A stretch of 50,864 bases of DNA. It comes from Gammaproteobacteria bacterium. GTDB lineage: Bacteria; Pseudomonadota; Gammaproteobacteria; Pseudomonadales; Azotimanducaceae. Below are positions 17,503 to 26,190 of the stretch, piece after piece. The position numbers were made by a program, and so were the translations under genes. Position 1 is the first letter of the stretch. Each line of letters opens with the position of its first letter. The DNA lies in the NCBI GenBank assembly GCA_002726655.1, contig PBRP01000101.1, positions 1-50,864 of the forward strand, written 5' to 3'. The notes under the pieces are model-generated. The model was not told the origin of the DNA and searched no databases. It worked only from the letters and a program-made list of their open reading frames with translations.

Positions 17503-18278
17503 TGGCACTAATTATTGAAAACAATGGTCGTATTCGAACCTTAACCCTTGATCGACAGCAGGCGCTAAACGCTTTTGATGATGAGATGTACAAGGCGGTT
17601 GGCGATGCGCTTAGTGCTGCCGCTGTTGATGATGATGTTTCTGTCGTAATCATTACGGGATCAGGACGTGCGTTTTGTGCGGGTACGGATCTGGCTGAAA
17701 TGGCAGATCCTGAACGCAGGGTAAAGGGATTTGTGGGTCAGTTTGGCTACTTTATCAGCACCGTTGCTGCGTTTCCGAAACCCCTGTTGGCGGCGGTCAA
17801 TGGTCTAGGCATTGGTATTGGCCTCACCTTGCTACCACATTGTGACCTTGTCTATATGTCATCTGATGCACGTCTCAGGGCGCCGTTTGTCTCCCTTGGC
17901 GTTACAGTCGAAGCGGGTAACTCCTATCTGCTGCCTAGAGTCCTTGGCTGGGCTAATACGGCAGATATCCTTTTCACTGGTCAGTGGATTGACGCGGCGA
18001 GGGCTAAAGAGATCGGCCTGGTTTTTGCGGTGAGTGCACCCGGGCAATTGATGAAAGACGTTATTGCCAAGGCATCAGAGATGGCAGCCTTGCCTCTTGT
18101 CTCGCTTGTGACAACAAAACAGTTGATGTTGCAGCACCGTGAACAAGGTTTTGCCCTGGCGCGAACTCTTGAAGACAAGGCTTTTGCAAAATTGACGGGG
18201 GCACCAGCAAACCGGGAGGCCGTCGCTGCATTCCAGGAAAAAAGAAAACCGGACTTCAGTAATCTTCCCATGGATTAG
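17502..18278 (+). CDS. enoyl-CoA hydratase/isomerase family protein, isomerase-like
   Basis: 258-residue crotonase. The oxyanion-hole segments are GSGRAFCAGTDLAEM and AAVNGLGIGIGLTLLPHCDLV. Of the two hydratase glutamates the first is missing (LTLLPHCD instead of xxELALACD), while the second is kept in LGVTVEAGNSYLLPR. One glutamate is typical of delta3-delta2-enoyl-CoA isomerases used for unsaturated fatty acids. The start ATG 17502 overlaps the upstream stop and has GAGGAAA before it; the longer frame from 17400 is a shadow. It converges with the alpha/beta hydrolase, overlapping by 4 bp. Confidence 0.87.
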   Translation: MALIIENNGRIRTLTLDRQQALNAFDDEMYKAVGDALSAAAVDDDVSVVIITGSGRAFCAGTDLAEMADPERRVKGFVGQFGYFISTVAAFPKPLLAAVNGLGIGIGLTLLPHCDLVYMSSDARLRAPFVSLGVTVEAGNSYLLPRVLGWANTADILFTGQWIDAARAKEIGLVFAVSAPGQLMKDVIAKASEMAALPLVSLVTTKQLMLQHREQGFALARTLEDKAFAKLTGAPANREAVAAFQEKRKPDFSNLPMD

Positions 18279-19141
18279 TTTTTGCGACTGCAATAGTCTT
18301 CAAGCACAGGTAGCAGATACTCCAGGAATTTTTCCGGGTTCTCACTCATGGGGAAATGCCCCATGGCTTCCATCTTTTTGAAGTAGGCTCCTGGTATACG
18401 CTGGGCGATTTCTTCTGCTCCCGACGCTGGAGCAGACCAGTCATACTCACCAGACAGGAGGTAGACAGGGCACTTTCTGGTATCGATATTGAGTGCCTGG
18501 TTCCTCAAATCTCCATCCAAGCCGTAATAATGCAGATCCCCCTTAAAGACTCCGGGGCCACCAGACGCATAGTGCCAGAGGGTTTCCCATCGATGATCAT
18601 CCGGGCTTTGTGGAGCGATCAGGGCCGCCATCCATCCCGCGGCGGAATACCCTGCATGAACATCATGGCGATGGAAGTGACTATAGGTTTTCGGGTGGTA
18701 GTCATCGGCGCCCGCATCAAGACCTGATTGCAAGCCAATGATTCCGCTAATTCTTTCAGCGTGTTGCAAGGCGAGATGCAGAACTACGCGGCCTCCGATA
18801 GAGCAACCCATCACCAGGGGAGAGTCCAGATCAAGAGCCTGCATAAATGCAAGAATATACTGAAGGTAACTGTCGGTTGAGAGCTCATACTCGCGGTCCT
18901 GCCAACCTGTTGGCGGAGAAGATTTACCATGCCAGGGCATATCTGGAACGATGACACGGAACCTTGAGGTGACTGATTCGTTCCTGATGACCTCACGATA
19001 CTGTCGTCCATCGGCTCCAGCCGTATGCAGACACAAGAGTGGAGTTCCCTCGCCTGACTCTTCATAGTAAATTCGAACGGTATCTTCATTGAGTTCAAGT
19101 TGAACGTAACGTCCGATCACCTTGTCAACTATGGCTTTCAT
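18275..19141 (-). CDS. alpha/beta hydrolase
   Basis: 288 residues with the hydrolase fold. The oxyanion region is LLCLHTAGADGRQYRE, the nucleophile Ser114 is in MGCSIGGRV, the acid is in SGEYDWSAP and the His in MGHFPMSENP. The start is ATG 19141, which overlaps the stop of the upstream SCP2-like gene (ATGA). The longer frame adds residues coded by that gene and is rejected. The pair is probably one operon acting on an ester or lipid. Substrate unknown. Confidence 0.88.
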   Translation of the reverse strand: MKAIVDKVIGRYVQLELNEDTVRIYYEESGEGTPLLCLHTAGADGRQYREVIRNESVTSRFRVIVPDMPWHGKSSPPTGWQDREYELSTDSYLQYILAFMQALDLDSPLVMGCSIGGRVVLHLALQHAERISGIIGLQSGLDAGADDYHPKTYSHFHRHDVHAGYSAAGWMAALIAPQSPDDHRWETLWHYASGGPGVFKGDLHYYGLDGDLRNQALNIDTRKCPVYLLSGEYDWSAPASGAEEIAQRIPGAYFKKMEAMGHFPMSENPEKFLEYLLPVLEDYCSRKN

Positions 19142-19512
19142 TTGTTGTGCCCCCGCTGGACTTCTATTCGGTCCTCCCGCCAAAGCTCAACTAGCCGCCT
19201 GACGAACATGAAGTTGCTTTGCATGACACTCATCTCGCCCTTTACCGTTACGTGGCCCGTCCCAAGCATCGCCCCAAGTTCGTTAAATTCTGGTGGAGGA
19301 ACATCAGCGCAGTACCTGTCCCAAGCATCCCGGCTGCCTATGAGAGAAAATCCGCCGTCAGGGCTTTCAGAATCAAGCCTCGAGATCTTGCCCTCCTTTA
19401 TGTCAAAACAAGTCGTGTCATCACCGCTAACGATAGCAATCTGTGTTGTGTAGTAAGCACCGTGCCGACTCAACATGTCGTCAGCATTCAAACGTTCTAT
19501 CAGGGTGTTCAT
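19138..19512 (-). CDS. SCP2 sterol-carrier-like small protein
   Basis: 124 residues from ATG 19512 (GGAG 7 nt upstream). The order of elements (FDIKEGKISRL, then FSLIGSRDAWDRYCADVPPPEFNELGAM, then GHVTVKGEMSVMQSNFMFVRRLVELW) resembles SCP2-type lipid-binding domains, where an amphipathic helix and a GxxxxxGD segment close a lipid pocket. It is coupled by ATGA overlap to an alpha/beta hydrolase, so a lipid or acyl-CoA substrate is plausible. The family assignment is by pattern only. Confidence 0.62.
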   Translation of the reverse strand: MNTLIERLNADDMLSRHGAYYTTQIAIVSGDDTTCFDIKEGKISRLDSESPDGGFSLIGSRDAWDRYCADVPPPEFNELGAMLGTGHVTVKGEMSVMQSNFMFVRRLVELWREDRIEVQRGHNK

Positions 19513-19726
19513 AGCATGTCTCCGTTTCCTGGAGTCGATCATTTGTATCGCACTGACCCCACCTTTAGCAGGGAGATTAGTGTGATATTGACCCGTTGAC
19601 AACATATTCAGGTGCGAGCATGATCTATCGCACCTCACCCGCATGTGTGGGTAGTTTGGGTAATGACCTTCTGGGTTGTTTCCGACTTGTGTGAGGCTCA
19701 AAAACCCCTGAACCCTGGAAAATAAT

Positions 19727-20509
19727 ATGAATAAGTCATTAGGAAGAATAGTTCCCTCTATGCTGCTGTTTGCATTCGCATTGATTCAAGCTCAAGTAGC
19801 CAGGTCTGATCATCATGAGATGGCGGAAACACCGCGTGTTTTGCAAGCCTACAGTTGTAACTACGCTAAAGGTAAAGGCCCTAAGGATCTCGCCAGCGCG
19901 GTGAGTTTCTGGCAATCCCAGATGGACAAGATTGATTCAAAGGATATGAAAAATTACTTCGGTGCTACGTTGACACCTATTTCCGCAAATTCAGACGCCG
20001 ATTTTTTCTGGCTTGGTGGTTCGCCGAACCTGAATTCGTTTGCTCGCGGTGGCGAAGCCTATTCCTCCAGCGAGGCTGGACAGGCTGCTGATGCCAGGTT
20101 CGATAAGATGAGTAGCTGTAAGTCAAACCTGTTCTTTTCAGAACAGATTCATGCCAGCATAGCACCGGAGGAAGGTAACACTGATTTCGTTATGGAAGCC
20201 TATGGTTGCAAATTGAAAAAAGGCAAGACAAGAGCGAATGCTCTGGCTGCTGAAGGCAATTATAAGGCCATGTATGACGCACTGGACATGAAAGTGAATG
20301 TGTTTAGATTGGCGCCCTATATCGCCAATACTCCGGTCGATCTATACTATTTTATTGCCCATGATGACATGGTTGCATTCGGGACCAATAATACGCACAT
20401 GATAACGTCCAAGATGGGAACGGCAGCAGATGGTGCTTTGAACCAGGTAATGGAGTGTAAAGGTGGACTCTACGCTGGCAACATCGTTCATGTGCCTGCT
20501 GAGCAATAA
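19727..20509 (+). CDS. secreted protein with internal duplication, unknown function
   Basis: 260 residues with a signal peptide (residues 1-27, ending VARSD). The mature protein has two similar halves. Each begins with a Tyr-x-Cys element and a Lys/Gly stretch (YSCNYAKGKGPKDL at about 42 and YGCKLKKGKTRANAL at about 163), and each ends with a Cys in a KMSSCKSNLF- or QVMECKGGLY-type segment followed by similar residues. Two disulfides, one per half, are likely. I do not recognise the family. It is monocistronic and followed by a terminator. Confidence 0.7.
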   Translation: MNKSLGRIVPSMLLFAFALIQAQVARSDHHEMAETPRVLQAYSCNYAKGKGPKDLASAVSFWQSQMDKIDSKDMKNYFGATLTPISANSDADFFWLGGSPNLNSFARGGEAYSSSEAGQAADARFDKMSSCKSNLFFSEQIHASIAPEEGNTDFVMEAYGCKLKKGKTRANALAAEGNYKAMYDALDMKVNVFRLAPYIANTPVDLYYFIAHDDMVAFGTNNTHMITSKMGTAADGALNQVMECKGGLYAGNIVHVPAEQ

Positions 20510-20547
20510 TTGATCAACGAGGCTTGGTAAGGTTAGTGAAGCGAATG

Positions 20548-20574
20548 AAGAGGCGGTGAATACTGCCTCTTTTC
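20548..20574 (+). terminator. intrinsic terminator after the secreted-protein gene
   Basis: Seven-base stem AAGAGGC (20548-20554) with GCCTCTT (20565-20571), a 10-nt loop and a short T-run, 39 bp after the stop codon. The remainder of the spacer up to 20770 shows nothing I can name. Confidence 0.6.
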
Positions 20575-20770
20575 CGTTGTGGTTCTAGAAAAGACGTGAC
20601 CCCCAACACAATCCTGAAATTGATCGGTGAGCGGTGAGCTGTTGGATTCCTGGAACACCGGTATGCATCTATTCGTGTAGTTATTCGTAGTACTTGGATC
20701 CAAGTTGCTGTAAGCTGCACGCCCTTTGGCCGGCAACGTGCGGCGCTCTCCGATTAAGCAGCAAGATTCT

Positions 20771-22138
20771 ATGACTTTTGATACCCTGGGTTTATCCGAC
20801 CCGATCCTTAAAGCCGTTACTGAGCAAGGCTATGATGCACCCTCACCCATCCAGGCCAAGGCAATACCTGCGGTAATATCTGGCAAGGATGTAATGGCAG
20901 CAGCCAGGACTGGTACTGGCAAGACAGCAGGATTTACCCTGCCAATTTTGCAGCGCCTCTCGGGCGGTGAGCGTGCTCATGGAACACAGGTTCGAGTCCT
21001 CATTCTAACGCCAACCCGTGAATTGGCTGCCCAGGTTGGCAGTAGTGTGGCTACTTATGGCAAGAATCTGCCCCTTCGTTCAGCAGTTGTATTTGGTGGA
21101 GTGAAAATTAACCCTCAGATGATGAAACTGCGCAAGGGTGTTGATGTGCTGGTGGCAACGCCTGGTCGATTGCTGGATCTATACGGCCAAAATGCGGTCA
21201 GGTTCAAGCATCTTGAAATACTGGTGTTGGATGAAGCGGATCGAATGCTGGATATGGGATTTATCCATGATATTCGCAAAATAGTATCGCACCTTCCTGC
21301 CAAGCGCCAAACACTGATGTTCTCAGCAACGTTTTCAGATGAGTTTCGCCGATTGGCAAGAGGCCTGGTGAACAATCCCGTAGAGATTTCAGTTAGCGCG
21401 CCCAATACGACGGTGGAAACCGTGGAGCAGTGGATTTGCCCTGTTGACAAGAAGCGCAAATCAGCGCTGCTGGCGCAGTTGATTCATGACAATGGATGGG
21501 AGCAGGTGTTGGTGTTTACAAAAACCAAGCACGGTGCCAACCGATTAGCCAGACAACTGGAAAAAGCGGGCATTCAAGCGGATGCGATTCATGGAAACAA
21601 AAGTCAGGGAGCTCGTACTAGGGCATTGGCCGGGTTCAAAAAGGGTGCCACGAGGATTCTGGTTGCAACGGATATCGCTGCCCGCGGGTTAGATATTGAT
21701 CAGTTACCACATGTGGTCAACTTTGATCTGCCTCATGTGCCTGAAGACTATGTTCACCGAATTGGTCGTACTGCTCGCGCTGGGGCAAGCGGCGAAGCAG
21801 TCTCCCTCGTCAGTGCTGATGAGTTCAAACAACTGCGCGATATAGAGCGCCTTATAAACCAGGTGATTGATCGACGGGTTATTGACGACTTTGAACCGGT
21901 CCATGACTTGCCAGAGTCTATCCTCGCATCTCGCCCAGCTCGTCACAATAAGCAAAAACGATCGAGAACTGACCATAGCGACGGCCAGCGTTCCGGGGAA
22001 AATGCACGTGGTCATAAACCCAGTGGCAAGAACAAAAAACACAGGGGTGATCGGAATCGATCAAACAATACGACCAGTTCTGGTCAATCTAAAACGAGGC
22101 GCCCTCGAAACAGAAATAGGGTGGCCAAAGCATCCTGA
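20771..22138 (+). CDS. rhlE: DEAD-box RNA helicase, RhlE type
   Basis: 455 residues. Q motif ([14 protein letters not shown]...YDAPSPIQ), motif [10 protein letters not shown], Ia [30 protein letters not shown], and [12 protein letters not shown] are all present. The C-terminal tail from about 385 is basic and low-complexity (Lys/Arg/Asn/Gly), as is usual in RhlE. RhlE helps in ribosome assembly and RNA turnover. ATG 20771 gives the usual MTFDTLGLS start; the longer frame from 20726 lacks support. Confidence 0.95.
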   Translation: MTFDTLGLSDPILKAVTEQGYDAPSPIQAKAIPAVISGKDVMAAARTGTGKTAGFTLPILQRLSGGERAHGTQVRVLILTPTRELAAQVGSSVATYGKNLPLRSAVVFGGVKINPQMMKLRKGVDVLVATPGRLLDLYGQNAVRFKHLEILVLDEADRMLDMGFIHDIRKIVSHLPAKRQTLMFSATFSDEFRRLARGLVNNPVEISVSAPNTTVETVEQWICPVDKKRKSALLAQLIHDNGWEQVLVFTKTKHGANRLARQLEKAGIQADAIHGNKSQGARTRALAGFKKGATRILVATDIAARGLDIDQLPHVVNFDLPHVPEDYVHRIGRTARAGASGEAVSLVSADEFKQLRDIERLINQVIDRRVIDDFEPVHDLPESILASRPARHNKQKRSRTDHSDGQRSGENARGHKPSGKNKKHRGDRNRSNNTTSSGQSKTRRPRNRNRVAKAS

Positions 22139-22214
22139 GCTAGTTCGTCTGCCCTGGCAATTCCCTGTGACCATTTCCTGTGACCTAAGTTCCCAGATTC
22201 GCTAAGGTACCGCA

Positions 22215-24083
22215 ATGCGCTTTACAAATATTATATTTGGCGTGTTGATCGGGATACTCTTTATCCTTGGTGGTTGCTATTTCCTCATCGAGACATCCAT
22301 TCCTACATTCAAGTCCTGGCGTAGCATGCAAGCCTGGCAACCTGCTTCAGCAACGCTTATTGACGTTACCAATTCCATTAACAAAACAGAGGCAAGCTAC
22401 CGGTATCAAGTCAATGGCTTCAACTATGAAAATGACCGTGTTTATGTTGCCAGCTTTAACGACAGTATTGGGAGCTACCATCAAGGTCTACAAGCCCGGC
22501 TAGGACAATCTTTACGGTCGGGGCGAGACATTGAAATCTGGTACAACCCGGCGAGACCGCAGGAATCTGTAATTGACAGGGACATGCGTTGGGGGCTGTT
22601 TATACTAATGAGCGCTTTCTGCGCCGTGTTCATGCTCATTGGACTGACTGTTTGCTATTCCTCTTTGACCCTGAAGGAAGAGGCTGATGACAAGGTTGCG
22701 TTGCCCACTGATTCTGAATTGCACAAAGAATGGGAATCAAAACTCGATGACCCGGCATTCAAAAAGAGCTTCATAGAATACAGGCAGTATCGTTTGCACG
22801 CGCTGGGAAAAGAAGGAGATAAGTCAGACCTAATGCGAGGACCGGCCCCTTGGCTGGAGAAACAGGAATGGCGGAACGACCGAATCAGGTCTGAGAGTAA
22901 GTCGGATGCCAGGGACATGTGGGCTTTTGCCATCATCTGGAATCTGGTTACATTAACTTTCTATTTTGCCGACCCCGATGAACTAAGCCTGAGCAATCCA
23001 ACTGCCTATATTGCCCTCGTGTTCCCGCTTATTGGCATTTATCTGCTCTACCAGGCAATTAGGAGAACACTTGAGTGGAAACGCTTTGGTGTCATTGAAT
23101 TTGTGATGGATCCGTTTCCGGGTTCGATCGGTGGGCATGTGGGTGGCAGCCTGGATCTAAGCGGGTCTAGCAGGGCTTCTGAATACAGAGTCGAATTAGA
23201 GTGTGTGTATAACTATGAATCAGGTAGCGACAATAGCAGTAATGAGAGAATCAGGTGGGCGCAGGCCGGGAGTGCAAAAGTAGAAACAAGCGCAGGCGGC
23301 ACACGACTCCTTTTTCGATTTGATATTCCTGACGATCTACCCGAGTCAGATATTGAGCGGAGCAAAGATCACTACTATTGGCGTTTGAAAGTTGATGCTG
23401 AATTGCCTGGCATCAATCTTGAGCGTCAATATGATATTCCCGTCTACCGCACTTCAGAGCGATCAAGTGATATCGAGCATGATATAAGCTCACAGGTGCA
23501 GGATTTGCAAAGGTTGCACGGTGCTGAAGATCAGGCAGCGATGCAGCGTGGTGATTTTCAATCACGTTCACTACGAATGCGTGAGAGAGGAAATGAACTG
23601 CAGCTCTATTTCCCGATGTTTCGAAACAAGATCGCCACCTTCTTTTCCCTGATCTTCGCTGCTGGTACCGGGGCGATTACTTACGCCATTGTCAATTCAT
23701 TTGGTGGTGCAAGCTTTCTTGGCGTGGTTGCTATATTTGTGTCACTTCCATTTGGCGCAATTGCTTTGTTCACTGGCGTGGCGACTATATACCAGCCCTT
23801 TAACAATTTAAGGATTACGATAGATCGCAGAAAGATTGTTGCCTTTCGTCGGTTGCTCATTTTTCCAATCTATTACAAGACAGTTAGGGCAAGCGAGGTA
23901 ACCAGTCTGAAAGTGGAAAGCGCCGGCAGCACCGGGCAGGGCAGCGGTAAAGTCGAGCACTTCAGGGTCATCGCGTATCATTCCGGCGGAGACAAATTCA
24001 CCATCGCAGAAAGTATTGACGGTGAAGAACTCGCCAGGCAACTGCAGGAATTTCTTCTTAACCGGATTAAATACGGATACTGA
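22215..24083 (+). CDS. DUF3592 membrane protein
   Basis: 622 residues. The N-terminal part has a membrane helix (5-27), an extracytoplasmic DUF3592 domain (about 45-118: SATLIDVTNSINKTEASYRYQVNG...ARPQESVIDRDMRWG), then helices near 125-150, 232-250 and 263-283. A large soluble beta-rich region (about 300-410) follows, and two late helices near 475 and 500 lie before a cytoplasmic tail. DUF3592 proteins have no known activity. AAGG precedes the ATG by 7 nt. Confidence 0.72.
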   Translation: MRFTNIIFGVLIGILFILGGCYFLIETSIPTFKSWRSMQAWQPASATLIDVTNSINKTEASYRYQVNGFNYENDRVYVASFNDSIGSYHQGLQARLGQSLRSGRDIEIWYNPARPQESVIDRDMRWGLFILMSAFCAVFMLIGLTVCYSSLTLKEEADDKVALPTDSELHKEWESKLDDPAFKKSFIEYRQYRLHALGKEGDKSDLMRGPAPWLEKQEWRNDRIRSESKSDARDMWAFAIIWNLVTLTFYFADPDELSLSNPTAYIALVFPLIGIYLLYQAIRRTLEWKRFGVIEFVMDPFPGSIGGHVGGSLDLSGSSRASEYRVELECVYNYESGSDNSSNERIRWAQAGSAKVETSAGGTRLLFRFDIPDDLPESDIERSKDHYYWRLKVDAELPGINLERQYDIPVYRTSERSSDIEHDISSQVQDLQRLHGAEDQAAMQRGDFQSRSLRMRERGNELQLYFPMFRNKIATFFSLIFAAGTGAITYAIVNSFGGASFLGVVAIFVSLPFGAIALFTGVATIYQPFNNLRITIDRRKIVAFRRLLIFPIYYKTVRASEVTSLKVESAGSTGQGSGKVEHFRVIAYHSGGDKFTIAESIDGEELARQLQEFLLNRIKYGY

Positions 24084-24237
24084 TCAAATTTGTCTGTCAT
24101 CAGTGTCCCCGGTATCAGGAATCTGGCTTTCAGCGGCCTGGAAGCCCGATATTCGGGTGGCTGTCGTTTCAGACTTTATGAGATGAGATCAATGAGGCGT
24201 ACCCTGACCTGTTGACGGCTGTCTGAGAGGTGTCGCC

Positions 24238-25082
24238 CTATGCAGGGTCTTGTGAAGCGATAATCGCGAACTCAATACTGTCTGGGTCAAATTTACCGCC
24301 TGCCACATCTGAATAGCGCTCCTCTATGGAAAAGCCAGCATCCCGGAATTCTCGATCCAGATCGTCTGTGCTGAAATGTTGGAGCCAGTTATACACCTCT
24401 TTGAAACCAGTCTTCTCAACGATTGTATATTTATCCAAAATAACCCTGTCGTTCTCATACTTGAAAGTATTTTGAAATCCATAATACTTGGCTGCAGACC
24501 AAAAACCGGAAAGGAGATCTTCTTGATAGATACTCTGTTCCTCAGCTATTTCGAGGCCTTGAGCGAATATACGTCCAACAAAACGGATCCGCCGGGCGCT
24601 AACATTGAGTAAAATTTCCGTAAAAGACCTTTCCGTTGATCGGGACTGAGAGCACAAAAATCGCACATGATCATGATGATGAGATCGAAACGTTCATCTG
24701 TTTCAAAGTTCAAATAGTTCTGCTGAACATAGGTAATGGATAAGCCACGTTTCGATGTACTGTTCCGGGCGTATTGAATAGAAGAATTGGAAAAATCTAT
24801 ACCTGTCACGCCGGCCTTTTTGCGTGCAAGCTCTAACGCATACAGGCCAGGACCGCATCCAAAGTCTGCTATTTTTGTGTTCTCCCCTACCTTAAAGCGG
24901 GAAACTATCCATCGCACCGATTCTTTGATGAAACTGCTATTTCGTGACGAGAGATCCACATCGCCATTCAAGTGATAAGCAAGCATCTGCCGGGAAGTAT
25001 GCTCATCAGTCCATAGTTCACTTGCTGTGTAAAACTCAAATGGCGCAGGACGCTCATTGATTTTTTCAAGCAGTTCAAACAT
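24238..25082 (-). pseudogene. class I SAM methyltransferase, frameshifted
   Basis: Two overlapping frames make one methyltransferase. The first (to stop at 24546) has the SAM-binding motif IADFGCGPGLYALEL, motif II VTGIDFS, and FDLIIMIMCDFCALSP. It ends ...LLDVYSLKA. The second frame continues without loss: EIAEEQSIYQEDLLSGFW...YEVYNWL...DREFRDAGF, the usual C-terminus. Restoring one base near 24550-24558 (GCC-TTC-GAA) would give SLKAFEIAEEQ, as in relatives. So this is a recent single-base deletion or a sequencing error. ATG 25082 (MFELLEKINERP) with GGGAG upstream is preferred to 25112. Confidence 0.75.
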
Positions 25083-25408
25083 CGTCAACACTCCCATCGC
25101 TTTTGTTGACACGATGTTACAACAGAATTGAATAATGACGGTTTTGTTTGCTCAGATCTGCGTGTGAATGCTTAACTAGAAGGCATTAAGTGTCTTTTGA
25201 ATGATTAGCATGCTGATAGGGGCTGCATTGAGCGACTAGATCCCAGTATGTTGACCAACACTTTGAAATATAGAATTATGTTTTCATTGTTTGAATTCTT
25301 AAAGGTCGAATAGGTGAGCGAACGACTATTTAGAGAGATCGGATCAATCAGCGAAAAACGTGCGTCGGTCGTACCAACGGCCTTCAACTCCATGAGTGAG
25401 ATAGCGTG

Positions 25409-26188
25409 ATGCCGGAAGAAATACTGGTTGAAAGACAGGCAACGGTGCTGCGGGTTACCCTGAACAGACCCGAAAAGCATAATGCCCTGAGCCGTTCGGT
25501 ACTCGACGGTCTGCGACAAATTTTCGAAGAGAATGCTGGAGACGAGAGCTTGCAGGCCGTTGTGTTGAGCGGTGCGGGGGATCAAAGTTTTGCCGCCGGG
25601 GGTGATCTGAAAGATCTGAGCGTCATTCGCACGCTTTCCCAGGCGCGGGAGATGGCGGAACAGGCCAAATCTGCACTTAATGCCGTACGAGATTTCCCGG
25701 TGCCAGTTATCGCGGCTTTAAACGGTAATGCCATGGGCGGTGGTGCCGAGCTGGCGGCCGCCTGTGACTTTCGTATCGCTGCGATGTCGGCCAGGATAGG
25801 ATTCGTTCAGGGACGCCTGAATATCTCCACTGCCTGGGGCGGAGGGGTCGATCTGATGCGCCTGGTGGGGCCAGACCGCGCTCTGCATCTGTTGTGCAGC
25901 AGTGAGATGTTGACCCCATCCAGGGCGCTGGCCCTGGGTCTGTATGATGAGGTTGCCAAGGATGTGGATGGTTTAGCGACAACGGTGGATCTGTTTCTGC
26001 AGCCTTTCCTTCGCCAGGTGCCACAGGTGCTGCGCACCTTCAAGGATATGGTTAAAGCCGCTCGTCGTGGTGACTGCCTGGCTGATCTACATGCGCTGGA
26101 GACGGAGCATTTTGCCAGAAACTGGGTACATCCTGATCACTGGGCAGCAGCGGATAAGGTCTTTGATAAATCAAAGGGAGAGGAATAA
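25409..26188 (+). CDS. crotonase-fold acyl-CoA decarboxylase-like (ethylmalonyl/methylmalonyl-CoA)
   Basis: 259-residue crotonase. The oxyanion segments are GDQSFAAGGDLKDL and LNGNAMGGGAELAAACDFRIAA. The segment after it, RIGFVQGRLNISTAWGGGVDLMRLVG, lacks the second hydratase Glu. It resembles instead ECHDC1, the ethylmalonyl-CoA decarboxylase (FV-x6-I-x2-WGG-x3-L), as does the C-terminus with an NWVHPDHWAAADKVF-like element. It is the first gene of an operon with a B12 mutase, 2 bp before the mutase gene. E. coli has a comparable set (sbm-argK-scpB) where scpB is a methylmalonyl-CoA decarboxylase. The reaction is inferred, not certain. Confidence 0.72.
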   Translation: MPEEILVERQATVLRVTLNRPEKHNALSRSVLDGLRQIFEENAGDESLQAVVLSGAGDQSFAAGGDLKDLSVIRTLSQAREMAEQAKSALNAVRDFPVPVIAALNGNAMGGGAELAAACDFRIAAMSARIGFVQGRLNISTAWGGGVDLMRLVGPDRALHLLCSSEMLTPSRALALGLYDEVAKDVDGLATTVDLFLQPFLRQVPQVLRTFKDMVKAARRGDCLADLHALETEHFARNWVHPDHWAAADKVFDKSKGEE

Positions 26189-26190
26189 CC

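Noticed and set aside
17299-17653. Minus-strand ORFs over the VOC/isomerase junction
   Set aside because: Antisense to two well-supported genes with a TGATG coupling.
25205-25585. 126-codon minus-strand ORF at the start of the crotonase gene
   Set aside because: Overlaps the conserved crotonase N-terminus; no similarity recognised.
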